The notes under the pieces were generated by a model. The model saw only the letters and a program-made list of their open reading frames with translations. It made no database searches and was not told where the DNA came from. The position numbers were made by a program, and so were the translations under genes. From Candidatus Promineofilum glycogenicum (GTDB lineage Bacteria; Chloroflexota; Anaerolineae; Promineifilales; Promineifilaceae), in contig JADJHJ010000009.1 of assembly GCA_016707605.1 (NCBI GenBank), forward strand, positions 186,001 to 250,000: a DNA stretch of 64,000 nt, read 5' to 3'. Below are positions 54,855 to 62,669 of this stretch, piece by piece (the first letter of the stretch is position 1; every line of letters begins with the position of its first letter).

Positions 54855-55778
54855 ATGTCTGACCTCGTTATTGATACCCACAGCCTGCGCAAAGAGTTCG
54901 GCCCGAAAGTGGCCGTGGCTGATCTGACGCTGGACGTCCGCGCGGGTGAGGTGTTCGGCTTTCTCGGCCCCAACGGCGCGGGCAAGACCACCTCGATCAA
55001 GATGCTGCTCAGCCTGACCAAACCCACGGCCGGCCGGGCGACGCTGCTCGGCCGGCCGCTGGGCGACCTGGCGGCGCGGGCCAAGATCGGCTACTTGCCG
55101 GAGCACTTCCGCTTTCACGAGTGGCTGCGCGCCGATGAGTTCCTCAACCTCCACGGCGAACTGTACGGCATGGATCGGGCGGCGCGCGGCGCGGCCGTGC
55201 CCCGCCTGCTCAAGCTGGTCGGCCTGGAGGATCGCGCGGCGACGAAGTTGGGCGCGTTTTCCAAGGGTATGCTCCAGCGCATCGGCCTGGCCCAGGCGCT
55301 GCTGAACGACCCGGCCCTCGTCTTCCTCGATGAGCCGACGTCCGGCCTCGACCCCATCGGCCGCCGCGTTGTCCGCGACATCATTACCGACCTGCGCCAG
55401 CGCGGCATGGCCGTCTTCCTCAACTCCCACTTCCTGAGCGAAGTGGAGAAGACGTGCGACCGCGTGGCCTTCATCCGCGGCGGGCGCGTGCTGCAAACGT
55501 CGTCGCTCAAGGAGTTCGAGGAGGAGGCGATGCAAGTGGTGGTGCGCGTCGGCCAGCCGACGCCGGAGCTGCTGACGGGGCTGGCCCAGTTCGGCCGCAA
55601 CGTGGCCCTGGAGCCGGGCGACGGCCGCGTTCGCCTGACAATGAGCGATGAGGCTCAGCTACCCGCGCTGGCCCACTGGGTCGTCCAGAACGGCCACAAC
55701 CTCTATGAACTGACGCCGACCCACCTGTCGCTGGAAGATCGCTTCTTGCAGGTCGTCGGCGAGGAGTCGGACGAGTAA
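54855..55778 (+). CDS. ABC-2 type transporter, ATP-binding subunit
   Basis: 307 residues from ATG (MSDLVIDTHSLRKEFG); the upstream part of the open frame is repeat sequence. Walker A GPNGAGKTT, signature FSKGMLQRIGLAQALL, Walker B ALVFLDEPTSGLDP and switch His in LNSHFLSE are intact. A C-terminal regulatory part follows. The permease gene starts 4 bases later. Possibly controlled by the sigma factor two genes upstream, though a palindrome separates them. Substrate unknown. Confidence 0.92.
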   Translation: MSDLVIDTHSLRKEFGPKVAVADLTLDVRAGEVFGFLGPNGAGKTTSIKMLLSLTKPTAGRATLLGRPLGDLAARAKIGYLPEHFRFHEWLRADEFLNLHGELYGMDRAARGAAVPRLLKLVGLEDRAATKLGAFSKGMLQRIGLAQALLNDPALVFLDEPTSGLDPIGRRVVRDIITDLRQRGMAVFLNSHFLSEVEKTCDRVAFIRGGRVLQTSSLKEFEEEAMQVVVRVGQPTPELLTGLAQFGRNVALEPGDGRVRLTMSDEAQLPALAHWVVQNGHNLYELTPTHLSLEDRFLQVVGEESDE

Positions 55779-55781
55779 GTT

Positions 55782-56618
55782 ATGGCTGCTATCCTCATCA
55801 TTGCCCGCCTGACCATACGCGAAGCGCAGCGGCGTCGCCTGTTGTGGGTGGCGCTGTTCATGGGCCTCGCCTTTTTGCTCGTCTTCGGCATCGCCTTCCA
55901 CTACATCCGGCTCGACATCGAGCGCCAGGTGACCGCTGGGGACGACATCACGTTTGTCTCGCTGCTGCTTCTGACGGCCGGCCTGTATGCGGTCAATCTG
56001 CTGACCAACGTCGTCGCCGTGCTGGTGTCGGTGACGACCCTCTCCGGCGAGATCGAGTCGCACACCATTGACGCTATCGTCACCAAGCCCATCCCGCGCT
56101 GGCAGGTGGTCATGGGCAAGTGGCTGGGCTTTGCCGGGCTGGTGCTGGCCTACCTGGCCCTGCTCGTCGGCGGGTTGATGCTCATCGTCTACCTGCGCTC
56201 CGGCTTCCTAATGGACAACATCGGCCGCGGCGTGGCCATGATGGCCCTGGCGGCGCTACTGGTCCTGACGGTGAGCATTGCCGGCGGCACGCGCCTGTCG
56301 ACCATCGCCAACGGCGTGATGACCTTCATGCTGTTCGGCCTGGCCTTCATGGGCGGTCTGGTGGAGCAGGTGGGCGCGCTGATCCGCAACACGGCGGCGG
56401 TCAACGTCGGCATCGTCAGCAGCCTGATCATGCCCGCCGACTCCCTGTGGAAGAAGGCCACGGTCTACTTTCAGCCCAGCGACGTGAGCAACCCGTTCGA
56501 GTTGGGGCCGTTCGCGGCCATCACCGAGCCTAGTTCGCTGATGGTCGCCTACGCCGTGGTCTATCTACTCGTCCTGCTGGCCCTGGCTTTGCGGAGTTTC
56601 TCGCGGCGCGACTTGTGA
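55782..56618 (+). CDS. ABC-2 type transporter, permease subunit
   Basis: 278 residues, about six membrane segments: LLWVALFMGLAFLLVFGIAF, LLLLTAGLYAVNLLTNVVAV, GFAGLVLAYLALLVGGLMLI, MMALAALLVLTVSI, MLFGLAFMGGLV and MVAYAVVYLLVLLALALRSF. It carries the cytoplasmic motif ITKPIPRWQVVMGKW-like (VTKPIPRWQVVMGKWLG) typical of ABC-2 permeases. It pairs with the ATPase gene just before it. Confidence 0.9.
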   Translation: MAAILIIARLTIREAQRRRLLWVALFMGLAFLLVFGIAFHYIRLDIERQVTAGDDITFVSLLLLTAGLYAVNLLTNVVAVLVSVTTLSGEIESHTIDAIVTKPIPRWQVVMGKWLGFAGLVLAYLALLVGGLMLIVYLRSGFLMDNIGRGVAMMALAALLVLTVSIAGGTRLSTIANGVMTFMLFGLAFMGGLVEQVGALIRNTAAVNVGIVSSLIMPADSLWKKATVYFQPSDVSNPFELGPFAAITEPSSLMVAYAVVYLLVLLALALRSFSRRDL

Positions 56619-56654
56619 AATCCGCGTAGAAAGTTACACCGTTTTGGGGCCGAT

Positions 56655-56683
56655 GCGCTTACAATAGGGGCAGTTGTAAGCGC
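56655..56683. promoter_or_regulatory. Inverted repeat over a -10-like box, possible operator
   Basis: Arms 56655-56664 and 56674-56683 (GCGCTTACAA/TTGTAAGCGC) are perfectly complementary with 9 bases between. TACAAT at 56660-56665 looks like a -10 box within it. It lies 20 bases upstream of the following gene. Confidence 0.55.
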
Positions 56684-56703
56684 AAGTAGAACAAAGGCCG
56701 ACC

Positions 56704-57279
56704 ATGCCCGCCAAACCCCATATCATTCGTATCGTCGCCGCCGAGGCGCGCCGCCAGTATTACGCCCTGCGCCGCCCCCGCGCCGACCTTCCCCGACCGC
56801 GCATTTGGGAGGGGGAGATCGGCGTCGAGTTCGACGATGGCCGCTTCATCCCCTACGCCGACCTGGGCTACCACGACGACGTTGGCTTCTTCCGGCTGTC
56901 GGAAGAGAGCGATGTGGTCAATCAGGCCGCGCCCTTTGCCGCTTCCGGCCGGCTCATCGACTGCGGCCAGGTGGTCGTCACCACCGGCGTCTCGCTACGC
57001 CTGACGGGCGAGGAGATCGGCCAACTGCTGGCCCGCCATGCCGGCGGCGACTTCGGCGCCTATGGCGAGTTCTACGATCTCGACGTCAGCGACGAGATGT
57101 TGCGCGAAGAAGCCGCGCCTCCACAGCCGCCGGGCCTGGTCAACAAGGTCAACACCCTGACCGGCCTGAACCCCATCGTCTCGGCCTACAGCGTGCGCGA
57201 CCACGCCGTGTGGGTCATCACCGAGGCGGGCGAGAAGCAGACGACAGTGCTGATCTACGCCGGATCGGCCGCCGACTGA
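56704..57279 (+). CDS. Hypothetical protein with a DUF3768-like C-terminal pattern
   Basis: 191 residues. The N-terminal part (RPRIWEGEIGVEFDDGRFIP) is unassigned. From about residue 95 the order LLARHAGGDFG...NPIVSAYSVRDHAVWVITEAGEKQTTVLIY resembles a family common on plasmids (RHxxGDWG ... SaY ... WiITEadRxxTTvLL), here with an inserted segment. Its function is not known to me. It may be governed by the inverted repeat directly upstream. Its last 25 bases overlap the convergent M20 peptidase gene. Confidence 0.6.
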   Translation: MPAKPHIIRIVAAEARRQYYALRRPRADLPRPRIWEGEIGVEFDDGRFIPYADLGYHDDVGFFRLSEESDVVNQAAPFAASGRLIDCGQVVVTTGVSLRLTGEEIGQLLARHAGGDFGAYGEFYDLDVSDEMLREEAAPPQPPGLVNKVNTLTGLNPIVSAYSVRDHAVWVITEAGEKQTTVLIYAGSAAD

Positions 57280-58646
57280 GCGGCCAGCAGGGCCAGATAG
57301 CGGATGCTGGTCTCGATCCCCTTATGGAAGTTGGGCAGATAGAAGCGCTCGTTGGGCGAGTGGATGCGGTCGCCGGGCAGACCGAAGCCCATCAGCACCG
57401 TCGGCAGGCCGAGTTGATCCCCAAAGTCGGTCACAACGGGAATGGAGCCACCCTCGCGCATGAAGACCGGCGGGCGGCCGAACGTCGTCTCGTAGGCGGC
57501 GGCGGCGGCGCGCATGGGCGGGGTGTCGCGGTCGATGAGCGCCGCGCGCGACCCGCCGCCGACGCGCACCGTGGCGCGGACGCTGGGCGGCAGGGTGTCG
57601 CGCACGAACTGCTCGAACAGGGCGGCGATCTCGGCCGGTTCCTGGTCGGGCACGAGGCGCATGGAGATCTTGGCGTGGGCCGCCGACGGCAGGATGGTCT
57701 TGCTGCCCTCGCCGATGTAGCCGCCCCACATGCCGGTTACGTCCAGCGTCGGCCGCGCGCCGATGCGCTCCACCAGCGTATACTCCGGCTCGCCCCACAG
57801 CGCCGGCGCGCCCGTCTGGGCCAGCCACTCCGTCTCGCTGATCGGGAATTGGGCCAGCAGTTCGCGCTCCTCCAGTGATAACGGCCGAACCCGGTCGTAG
57901 AAGCCGGGGATCATCACGTGGCCGAACTCGTTCTTTAGCTTGGCCAGCAGATGCCCCAGGGCATTGAGCGGGTTGTTGATGCTGCCGCCGTAGGTGCCGG
58001 AGTGCAGATCGCGCGACGGGCCGGTGATGTCCAGCAGCACGTGGCAGTTGCCGCGCAGGCTGTAGACCAACGCCGGGCGGTCGGGGCCGAGGATGGCCGA
58101 GTCGGAGACGAGCGCCGAGTCGGCGGCCAACAGGTCGCGGTTGTGGGGGATGAAGGCGCGCAGATTGGCGCTGCCGATCTCCTCTTCGCCCTCGATGAGG
58201 AACTTCACGTTCAACGGTAGGCGGCCGGCGGCGCGCAGGTAAGCTTCGGCGGCCTTGACGTGGATGTAGACCTGCCCTTTGTCGTCGGCCGCGCCGCGGG
58301 CGTAGACGTAGTCGTCGCGCACCTGCGGCTCGAAGGGGGGCGTGTCCCATAGCTCCAGCGGGTCGGCCGGCTGCACGTCGTAGTGGCCGTAGATGAGCAC
58401 CGTCGGCGCGTCCGGCCCGGCGTGGAGCCAGTCGGCGTAGACCAGCGGGTGGCGCGCGGTGGGGATGACGCGGACGTTCTCCAGCCCGGCCGCGGTCAGC
58501 CGTTCGGCCAGCCAGTCGGCGGTGGCCGCCGTTGGCGCGGCGTAGGCCGGGTCGGTGCTGATGCTGGGCAAACGGAGGAAGTCAAAGAGTTCGGCCTGGT
58601 GGCTGTCGTGTTGCCGGGCGGCGTGCTGCAATGCGGCGTTGATCAT
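57255..58646 (-). CDS. M20 family dipeptidase
   Basis: 463 residues, the length of the CNDP/PepV-like dipeptidase group. Metal ligands are His in VLIYGHYDVQPADP, the bridging Asp in GAADDKGQVYIHV, the Glu pair in FLIEGEEEIGSAN, and the Asp/His further on (ALVSDSAIL, GGSIPVVTDFG). The dimerisation domain lies between about residues 190 and 340. It is cytosolic and likely cleaves dipeptides. It is divergent from scpB. Confidence 0.92.
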   Translation of the reverse strand: MINAALQHAARQHDSHQAELFDFLRLPSISTDPAYAAPTAATADWLAERLTAAGLENVRVIPTARHPLVYADWLHAGPDAPTVLIYGHYDVQPADPLELWDTPPFEPQVRDDYVYARGAADDKGQVYIHVKAAEAYLRAAGRLPLNVKFLIEGEEEIGSANLRAFIPHNRDLLAADSALVSDSAILGPDRPALVYSLRGNCHVLLDITGPSRDLHSGTYGGSINNPLNALGHLLAKLKNEFGHVMIPGFYDRVRPLSLEERELLAQFPISETEWLAQTGAPALWGEPEYTLVERIGARPTLDVTGMWGGYIGEGSKTILPSAAHAKISMRLVPDQEPAEIAALFEQFVRDTLPPSVRATVRVGGGSRAALIDRDTPPMRAAAAAYETTFGRPPVFMREGGSIPVVTDFGDQLGLPTVLMGFGLPGDRIHSPNERFYLPNFHKGIETSIRYLALLAAQSAADPA

Positions 58647-58740
58647 AATCGTTCCTTATCGGGGAGGGATGTGTTATCATCGGGATGATACTCGCTCAAT
58701 GGACTTTTGTCCCACGCTGACCGACGCGCCGGCATTAGGA

Positions 58741-59301
58741 ATGACGACCGCCACCACCCCCAGCCCCACCGCCCCACCGCCCGCGCCTGACCGGGTTGAA
58801 CTGAGCGCCCTGTCGTTGCTGGAGAGCCTGCTGTTCGTCGCCAGCGGGCCGGTGTCGGCCGCCCGTCTGGCCGCGGCGTTGGAGACGACGCCGGCAGCGG
58901 TCGAGGAGCTGTTGCGCGCCCTGGAAGCCGACTACGCCGGGCGCGGCCTGCGGCTACAACGTAGCGGCGGCCTGGTGCAACTGACCACGGCGGCCGAGGC
59001 CGGGGCGACCATCGAGCGCTTCCTGGGGCTGGAGGTGACGACCCGGCTCAGCCAGGCGGCGCTGGAGGTGCTGGCCATCGTCGCCTACTTGCAGCCGGCG
59101 ACCCGGCCGCAGATCGACCAGTTGCGCGGCGTCAACTCCGACGGCGCGCTGCGTTCGCTGCTGAGCAAGGGGCTGGTGGAGGAAGTCGGCCGCCTGGAGA
59201 AGCCCGGCCGGCCCATTCTCTACGGCACGACGCCGGAGTTTTTGCAGGCGTTTGGGCTGAACAGTGTGGCGGAGATGCCGGGAGTGGAGGAAGAGGAGTA
59301 G
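58741..59301 (+). CDS. scpB: Segregation and condensation protein ScpB
   Basis: Binds ScpA and, with SMC, condenses the chromosome. 186 residues from ATG (MTTATTPSPT); an ATG at 58699 would add 14 residues. Two winged helices: LLESLLFVASGPVSAARLAA, then RLSQAALEVLAIVAYLQPATRPQIDQLRGV and LLSKGLVEEVGRLEKPGRPILYGTT. The end is acidic. scpA is not in the window. The usual partners, a pseudouridine synthase and cmk, follow on the same strand. Confidence 0.92.
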   Translation: MTTATTPSPTAPPPAPDRVELSALSLLESLLFVASGPVSAARLAAALETTPAAVEELLRALEADYAGRGLRLQRSGGLVQLTTAAEAGATIERFLGLEVTTRLSQAALEVLAIVAYLQPATRPQIDQLRGVNSDGALRSLLSKGLVEEVGRLEKPGRPILYGTTPEFLQAFGLNSVAEMPGVEEEE

Positions 59302-59355
59302 GTCAGTAGATCAGTAGGTCAGTATTCAGTTTACTGACCTACTGACCTACTGACC
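59301..59355. repeat. Palindrome of GGTCAGTA units after scpB
   Basis: Arms 59301-59324 and 59332-59355 pair over 24 bases with one mismatch. Each is three tandem 8-base units (GGTCAGTA or GATCAGTA). Further units of the same type run to 59362 and reappear at about 60888-60914. Confidence 0.88.
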
Positions 59356-59370
59356 TACTGACTAAAGAAC

Positions 59371-60180
59371 ATGGAAGAACGGCTACAAAAGCTAATGGCG
59401 CGGGCGAATGTGGGGTCGCGGCGCGCTTCGGAAGAGATCATCGCCGCCGGGCGGGTGACGGTCAACGGCCGCGTGGCCAAAGTGGGCGACAAGGCCGACC
59501 CGGCCACCGACCGCGTGCTGGTGGACGGCCGCCCGCTGTTCGAGCCGCAGCGCGCGGCCGACGAGCCGCTGCTCTACATCGCCCTCCACAAGCCGCGCGG
59601 CGTCATCTCCTCGCTGGAAGACGAACTGGAGGAGGGACGCACCACCGTGCGCGACCTCATCCCCATCGCCGCCGAGACCCACATCTACCCCGTCGGCCGC
59701 CTCGACAAGCCCAGCGAGGGGCTGGTGCTGATGACCAACGACGGCGCGCTGGCCCACCGCCTGACCCACCCGCGCTACGGCCACGAGAAGGTCTACGACG
59801 TGACCGTCGAGGGGCGCATGGCCGACCGCGCCCTGGAGCAGTGGCGGCGCGGCGTCATGCTCGACGACCGCATCACTGCTCCGGCCCCCATCGAAGTGAT
59901 CGACCGCAGCGCCGAACAGACGCGACTGCGCATCATCCTGCGCGAAGGGCGCAAGCGGCAGATTCGCCGCGTGGCCGCCGCCCTCGGCCATCCGGTGCGC
60001 CGCCTCATCCGCGAGCGCATCGGCCCGCTCAGCCTGGGCGAGCTACAGCCGGGCGAGTGGCGTCACCTGACCGAAGCCGAAGTGCGCGCCTTGCGCCATA
60101 GCGCCGCCACCGAGCGGGACGCCGAGCCGTCCCGCCGCCCGAACCGGAAGGAGCCTCGTGCCTCGCGAACCTCGGCCTGA
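59371..60180 (+). CDS. RsuA/RluB-family pseudouridine synthase
   Basis: 269 residues. An N-terminal S4 RNA-binding domain (RLQKLMARANVGSRRASEEI) is followed by the catalytic domain with the nucleophile Asp in VGRLDKPSEGLVLMTNDG, then LREGRKRQIRRVAAALGHPV and LIRERIGPLSLG. Such enzymes isomerise uridine in 23S (RluB) or 16S (RsuA) rRNA; the scpB-rluB-cmk context favours RluB. The C-terminal 40 residues are charged and overlap cmk by 23 bases. Confidence 0.92.
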   Translation: MEERLQKLMARANVGSRRASEEIIAAGRVTVNGRVAKVGDKADPATDRVLVDGRPLFEPQRAADEPLLYIALHKPRGVISSLEDELEEGRTTVRDLIPIAAETHIYPVGRLDKPSEGLVLMTNDGALAHRLTHPRYGHEKVYDVTVEGRMADRALEQWRRGVMLDDRITAPAPIEVIDRSAEQTRLRIILREGRKRQIRRVAAALGHPVRRLIRERIGPLSLGELQPGEWRHLTEAEVRALRHSAATERDAEPSRRPNRKEPRASRTSA

Positions 60181-60859
60181 CGTGATCGCCATTGACGGCC
60201 CGGCCGCGTCCGGCAAGTCGACGCTGGGCTTTCATTTGGCCCAGCTATTGGGCTATCTCTACCTCGATACCGGCTGCATGTATCGCGCCCTGACGCTGGC
60301 CGCCATTCGCCAGGGCGTGGCCCTCGACGACGGGGCGGCGCTGACGGCGCTGGCCGACCGCGTCGATCTCGACGTGCTGCCGCTGGGCGATGAGAGCGAC
60401 GGCCGGCAGTACACCGTGCTGCTCGACGGCCAGGACATCACCTGGGAGTTGCGCCTGCCGGAAGTGGATGCCGCCGTGTCACAGGTGTCGGCCGTGGCCG
60501 GCGTGCGGGCGCGGATGGTGGAGCGGCAGCGCGCGGTGGGGCGGCGCGGGCGGGTGGTCATGGTCGGCCGCGACATCGGCACCGTGGTCATGCCCGACGC
60601 GCCGCTGAAGCTCTACGTCATCGCCACGGCCGAAGAGCGCGCCCGCCGCCGCCTGCGCGACCGCCTCGCGCGTGGTCATGACGACAACGATTACGCTGCC
60701 ATTCTGGCCGACGTTATCCGCCGCGACCACATCGACAGCACCCGCGAGCACTCCCCCCTGCGCCCCGCGGCCGACAGCATCATCATCGACACCACCGACC
60801 GCCGCGTCGATGAACTATTGGACGAAGTCCTGAGCCTGCTAAACGAGGTCGCCGCCTGA
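60158..60859 (+). CDS. cmk: Cytidylate kinase
   Basis: Phosphorylates CMP and dCMP. 233 residues from GTG after AAGGAG. P-loop IDGPAASGKSTL, then YLDTGCMYRALTLAA, VVMVGRDIGTVVMPDA and the closing STREHSPLRPAADSIIIDTT. It overlaps the pseudouridine synthase gene upstream and belongs to the scpB operon. Confidence 0.96.
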   Translation: MPREPRPDVIAIDGPAASGKSTLGFHLAQLLGYLYLDTGCMYRALTLAAIRQGVALDDGAALTALADRVDLDVLPLGDESDGRQYTVLLDGQDITWELRLPEVDAAVSQVSAVAGVRARMVERQRAVGRRGRVVMVGRDIGTVVMPDAPLKLYVIATAEERARRRLRDRLARGHDDNDYAAILADVIRRDHIDSTREHSPLRPAADSIIIDTTDRRVDELLDEVLSLLNEVAA

Positions 60860-60865
60860 TCTGTA

Positions 60866-60914
60866 GGGCGGGTCGACCCGCCCACAACCGACCTACTGAA
60901 CACCTGACCTACTG
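60866..60914. repeat. Perfect 18-nt palindrome and half-repeat between cmk and the DUF512 gene
   Basis: GGGCGGGTCGACCCGCCC at 60866-60883 is self-complementary without a loop. Two CCTACTGA-type units follow, related to the array after scpB. Confidence 0.7.
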
Positions 60915-60927
60915 AGTCCCAACCCCC

Positions 60928-62376
60928 ATGCCCCTCTTCCAAGAAATCGACCCCACCACCTTCGCCGGCGGCCAAATCGTCGCCATCGCCCCCGGCAGCG
61001 TGGCCGCGGCCATCGGCCTGCGGCCGGGCGACGAACTGCTGGCCATCAACGATGAGGCGGTTGAAGACGTCATCGACGTGCAGTTCCACAGCGCCGACGA
61101 GGAGCTGGAGCTGCTGGTGCGGCGCGACGGCGAGTATCTGCTGTTCGAGGCCGAGCGCGACTACGACCAGGCGCTCGGCCTGGAGTTCGCCCACCCGACC
61201 TTCGACGTGGACATCCGCCGCTGCAACAACCTGTGCCCCTTCTGCTTCGTCTTGCAGATGGCCCCCAAGTTCCGCCGCACGCTCTACATCAAGGACGACG
61301 ACTACCGCTACTCCTTCCTCTTCGGCCACTTCGTCACCCTGACCAACCTGAGCGACCACGACTGGCGGCGCATCGAGACGATGCGCCTGTCGCCGCTCTA
61401 CGTCTCCGTCCACGTCAGCGACACCGAACTGCGCCGCCAATTCCTGCGCAACGCCACCGCGCCGGACGTGATGGAGCAACTGCGCTGGCTGGCGGCGCGC
61501 CACATCGAGGTGCACACCCAACTGGTCATCGTGCCCGGTTTCAACGACGGCGAATGGCTGGCCCGCTCCATCCGCGAACTGGCCGAGTTGTGGCCGGAAG
61601 ACGGCGGCGGCGGCGTGCTGTCGGTCAGCGTCGTGCCCGTCGGCCTGACGCGCCACCACAAGTACGGCATGCGGCCCCACACCCCGGCCGAGGCCGCGGC
61701 CACGCTCGATTTCGTTGAGGCGCTGCAACCGCTGTACCAGGAGCGTTTCGGCCTGCGCTTCGTCTACCCGACCGACGAGTGGTATCTGGTGACCGGGCGC
61801 GACGTGCCGCCGCTGGAAGCCTACGACGGCCAGGAGTTGCACGAGAACGGGCTGGGCATGGTGCGCGCCTTCCTCGATGACTGGGCCGAGGTGCGCGAGG
61901 AGATCGCCACGACGGCCGACCGGCCGGAGCCGCGCGCGCTTACACTGGCTACGGCCACCCTCTTCGCGCCGACATTGCGCCGCCTGGCGGCCGAGTTCGC
62001 CGCGCTAACCGGCTGCCAGGTGACCGTCCTGCCCATGCTCAATCGCCGCCTGGGCGAGTCGATCACCGTCTCCGGCCTGCTCATGGCCGGCGACGTGCTG
62101 GAGCAGCTAGAGGCCGCGGGCGTGGGCGACATTGTCGTCCTGCCGCGGGTCATGTTCGACCACCCCGACACCATCAGCCTCGATGACCTGTCGCCGCAGG
62201 ACGTGGCCAACCGCCTCGGCCGCCCCGTCGCCCTGGCCGACTCGCTGGGCGACGTGTGGGACGCGCTGCGCGGCGAGTCGCGGGTCATGTACCAGCCGGG
62301 CGTGGCCCCCGGCGGCAGCCTCGACCTGCGCGTCCTGGGCGACGACGCGGGCGAATCGGCCGCCCACCCCATGTAA
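60928..62376 (+). CDS. DUF512 radical SAM protein with PDZ domain
   Basis: 482 residues. The N-terminal PDZ-like part (PGSVAAAIGLRPGDELLAIN) is followed by a radical-SAM core with cysteines in RRCNNLCPFCFVLQMAP, which should hold an iron-sulfur cluster. Then comes LYVSVHVSDTELRRQFLRN, HTQLVIVPGFNDG, VVPVGLTRHHKYG and a C-terminal domain ending near the poly-G tract. The family is widespread in Firmicutes and Chloroflexota and often lies near der; its substrate is unknown. The stop at 62374-62376 is upstream of the artefact tract. Confidence 0.92.
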   Translation: MPLFQEIDPTTFAGGQIVAIAPGSVAAAIGLRPGDELLAINDEAVEDVIDVQFHSADEELELLVRRDGEYLLFEAERDYDQALGLEFAHPTFDVDIRRCNNLCPFCFVLQMAPKFRRTLYIKDDDYRYSFLFGHFVTLTNLSDHDWRRIETMRLSPLYVSVHVSDTELRRQFLRNATAPDVMEQLRWLAARHIEVHTQLVIVPGFNDGEWLARSIRELAELWPEDGGGGVLSVSVVPVGLTRHHKYGMRPHTPAEAAATLDFVEALQPLYQERFGLRFVYPTDEWYLVTGRDVPPLEAYDGQELHENGLGMVRAFLDDWAEVREEIATTADRPEPRALTLATATLFAPTLRRLAAEFAALTGCQVTVLPMLNRRLGESITVSGLLMAGDVLEQLEAAGVGDIVVLPRVMFDHPDTISLDDLSPQDVANRLGRPVALADSLGDVWDALRGESRVMYQPGVAPGGSLDLRVLGDDAGESAAHPM

Positions 62377-62401
62377 CGCGATTCCTGGGCATCAAAACAC
62401 G

Positions 62402-62645
62402 GGGAAAAGGGGGGGGGGGGGGACCGGGGGGGCGGGGCCCCCCCGGGGGGGCGGGGGGGGGGGCGGCCCCCCCCCCCCCCCCCCCCGGGGGGGGGGGGGG
62501 GGGGGGGGGCCCCCCCCCCCTCCCCCCTCCCCCCCCCCCCCCCCCCGGGGGGGGGGGGGGGGGGGGGGGGCCCCCGGCCCCCCGGGGCCGGGGGGCGGGG
62601 GCGCCGCCCGCGCCCCCCGCCCCCCCCCCCCCCCCCCTCATCCCC
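62402..62645. other. Second G/C-only low-complexity tract, probable artefact
   Basis: Alternating long runs of G and C with almost no A or T, like the tract at 841-1159. It fills the 3'-to-3' space between the DUF512 gene and the convergent surface-protein gene. Such spacers in this window elsewhere hold palindromes or terminators, so an unread hairpin is possible. Confidence 0.8.
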
Positions 62646-62669
62646 TCCCCGCCGTCCATCAGAATCGCA

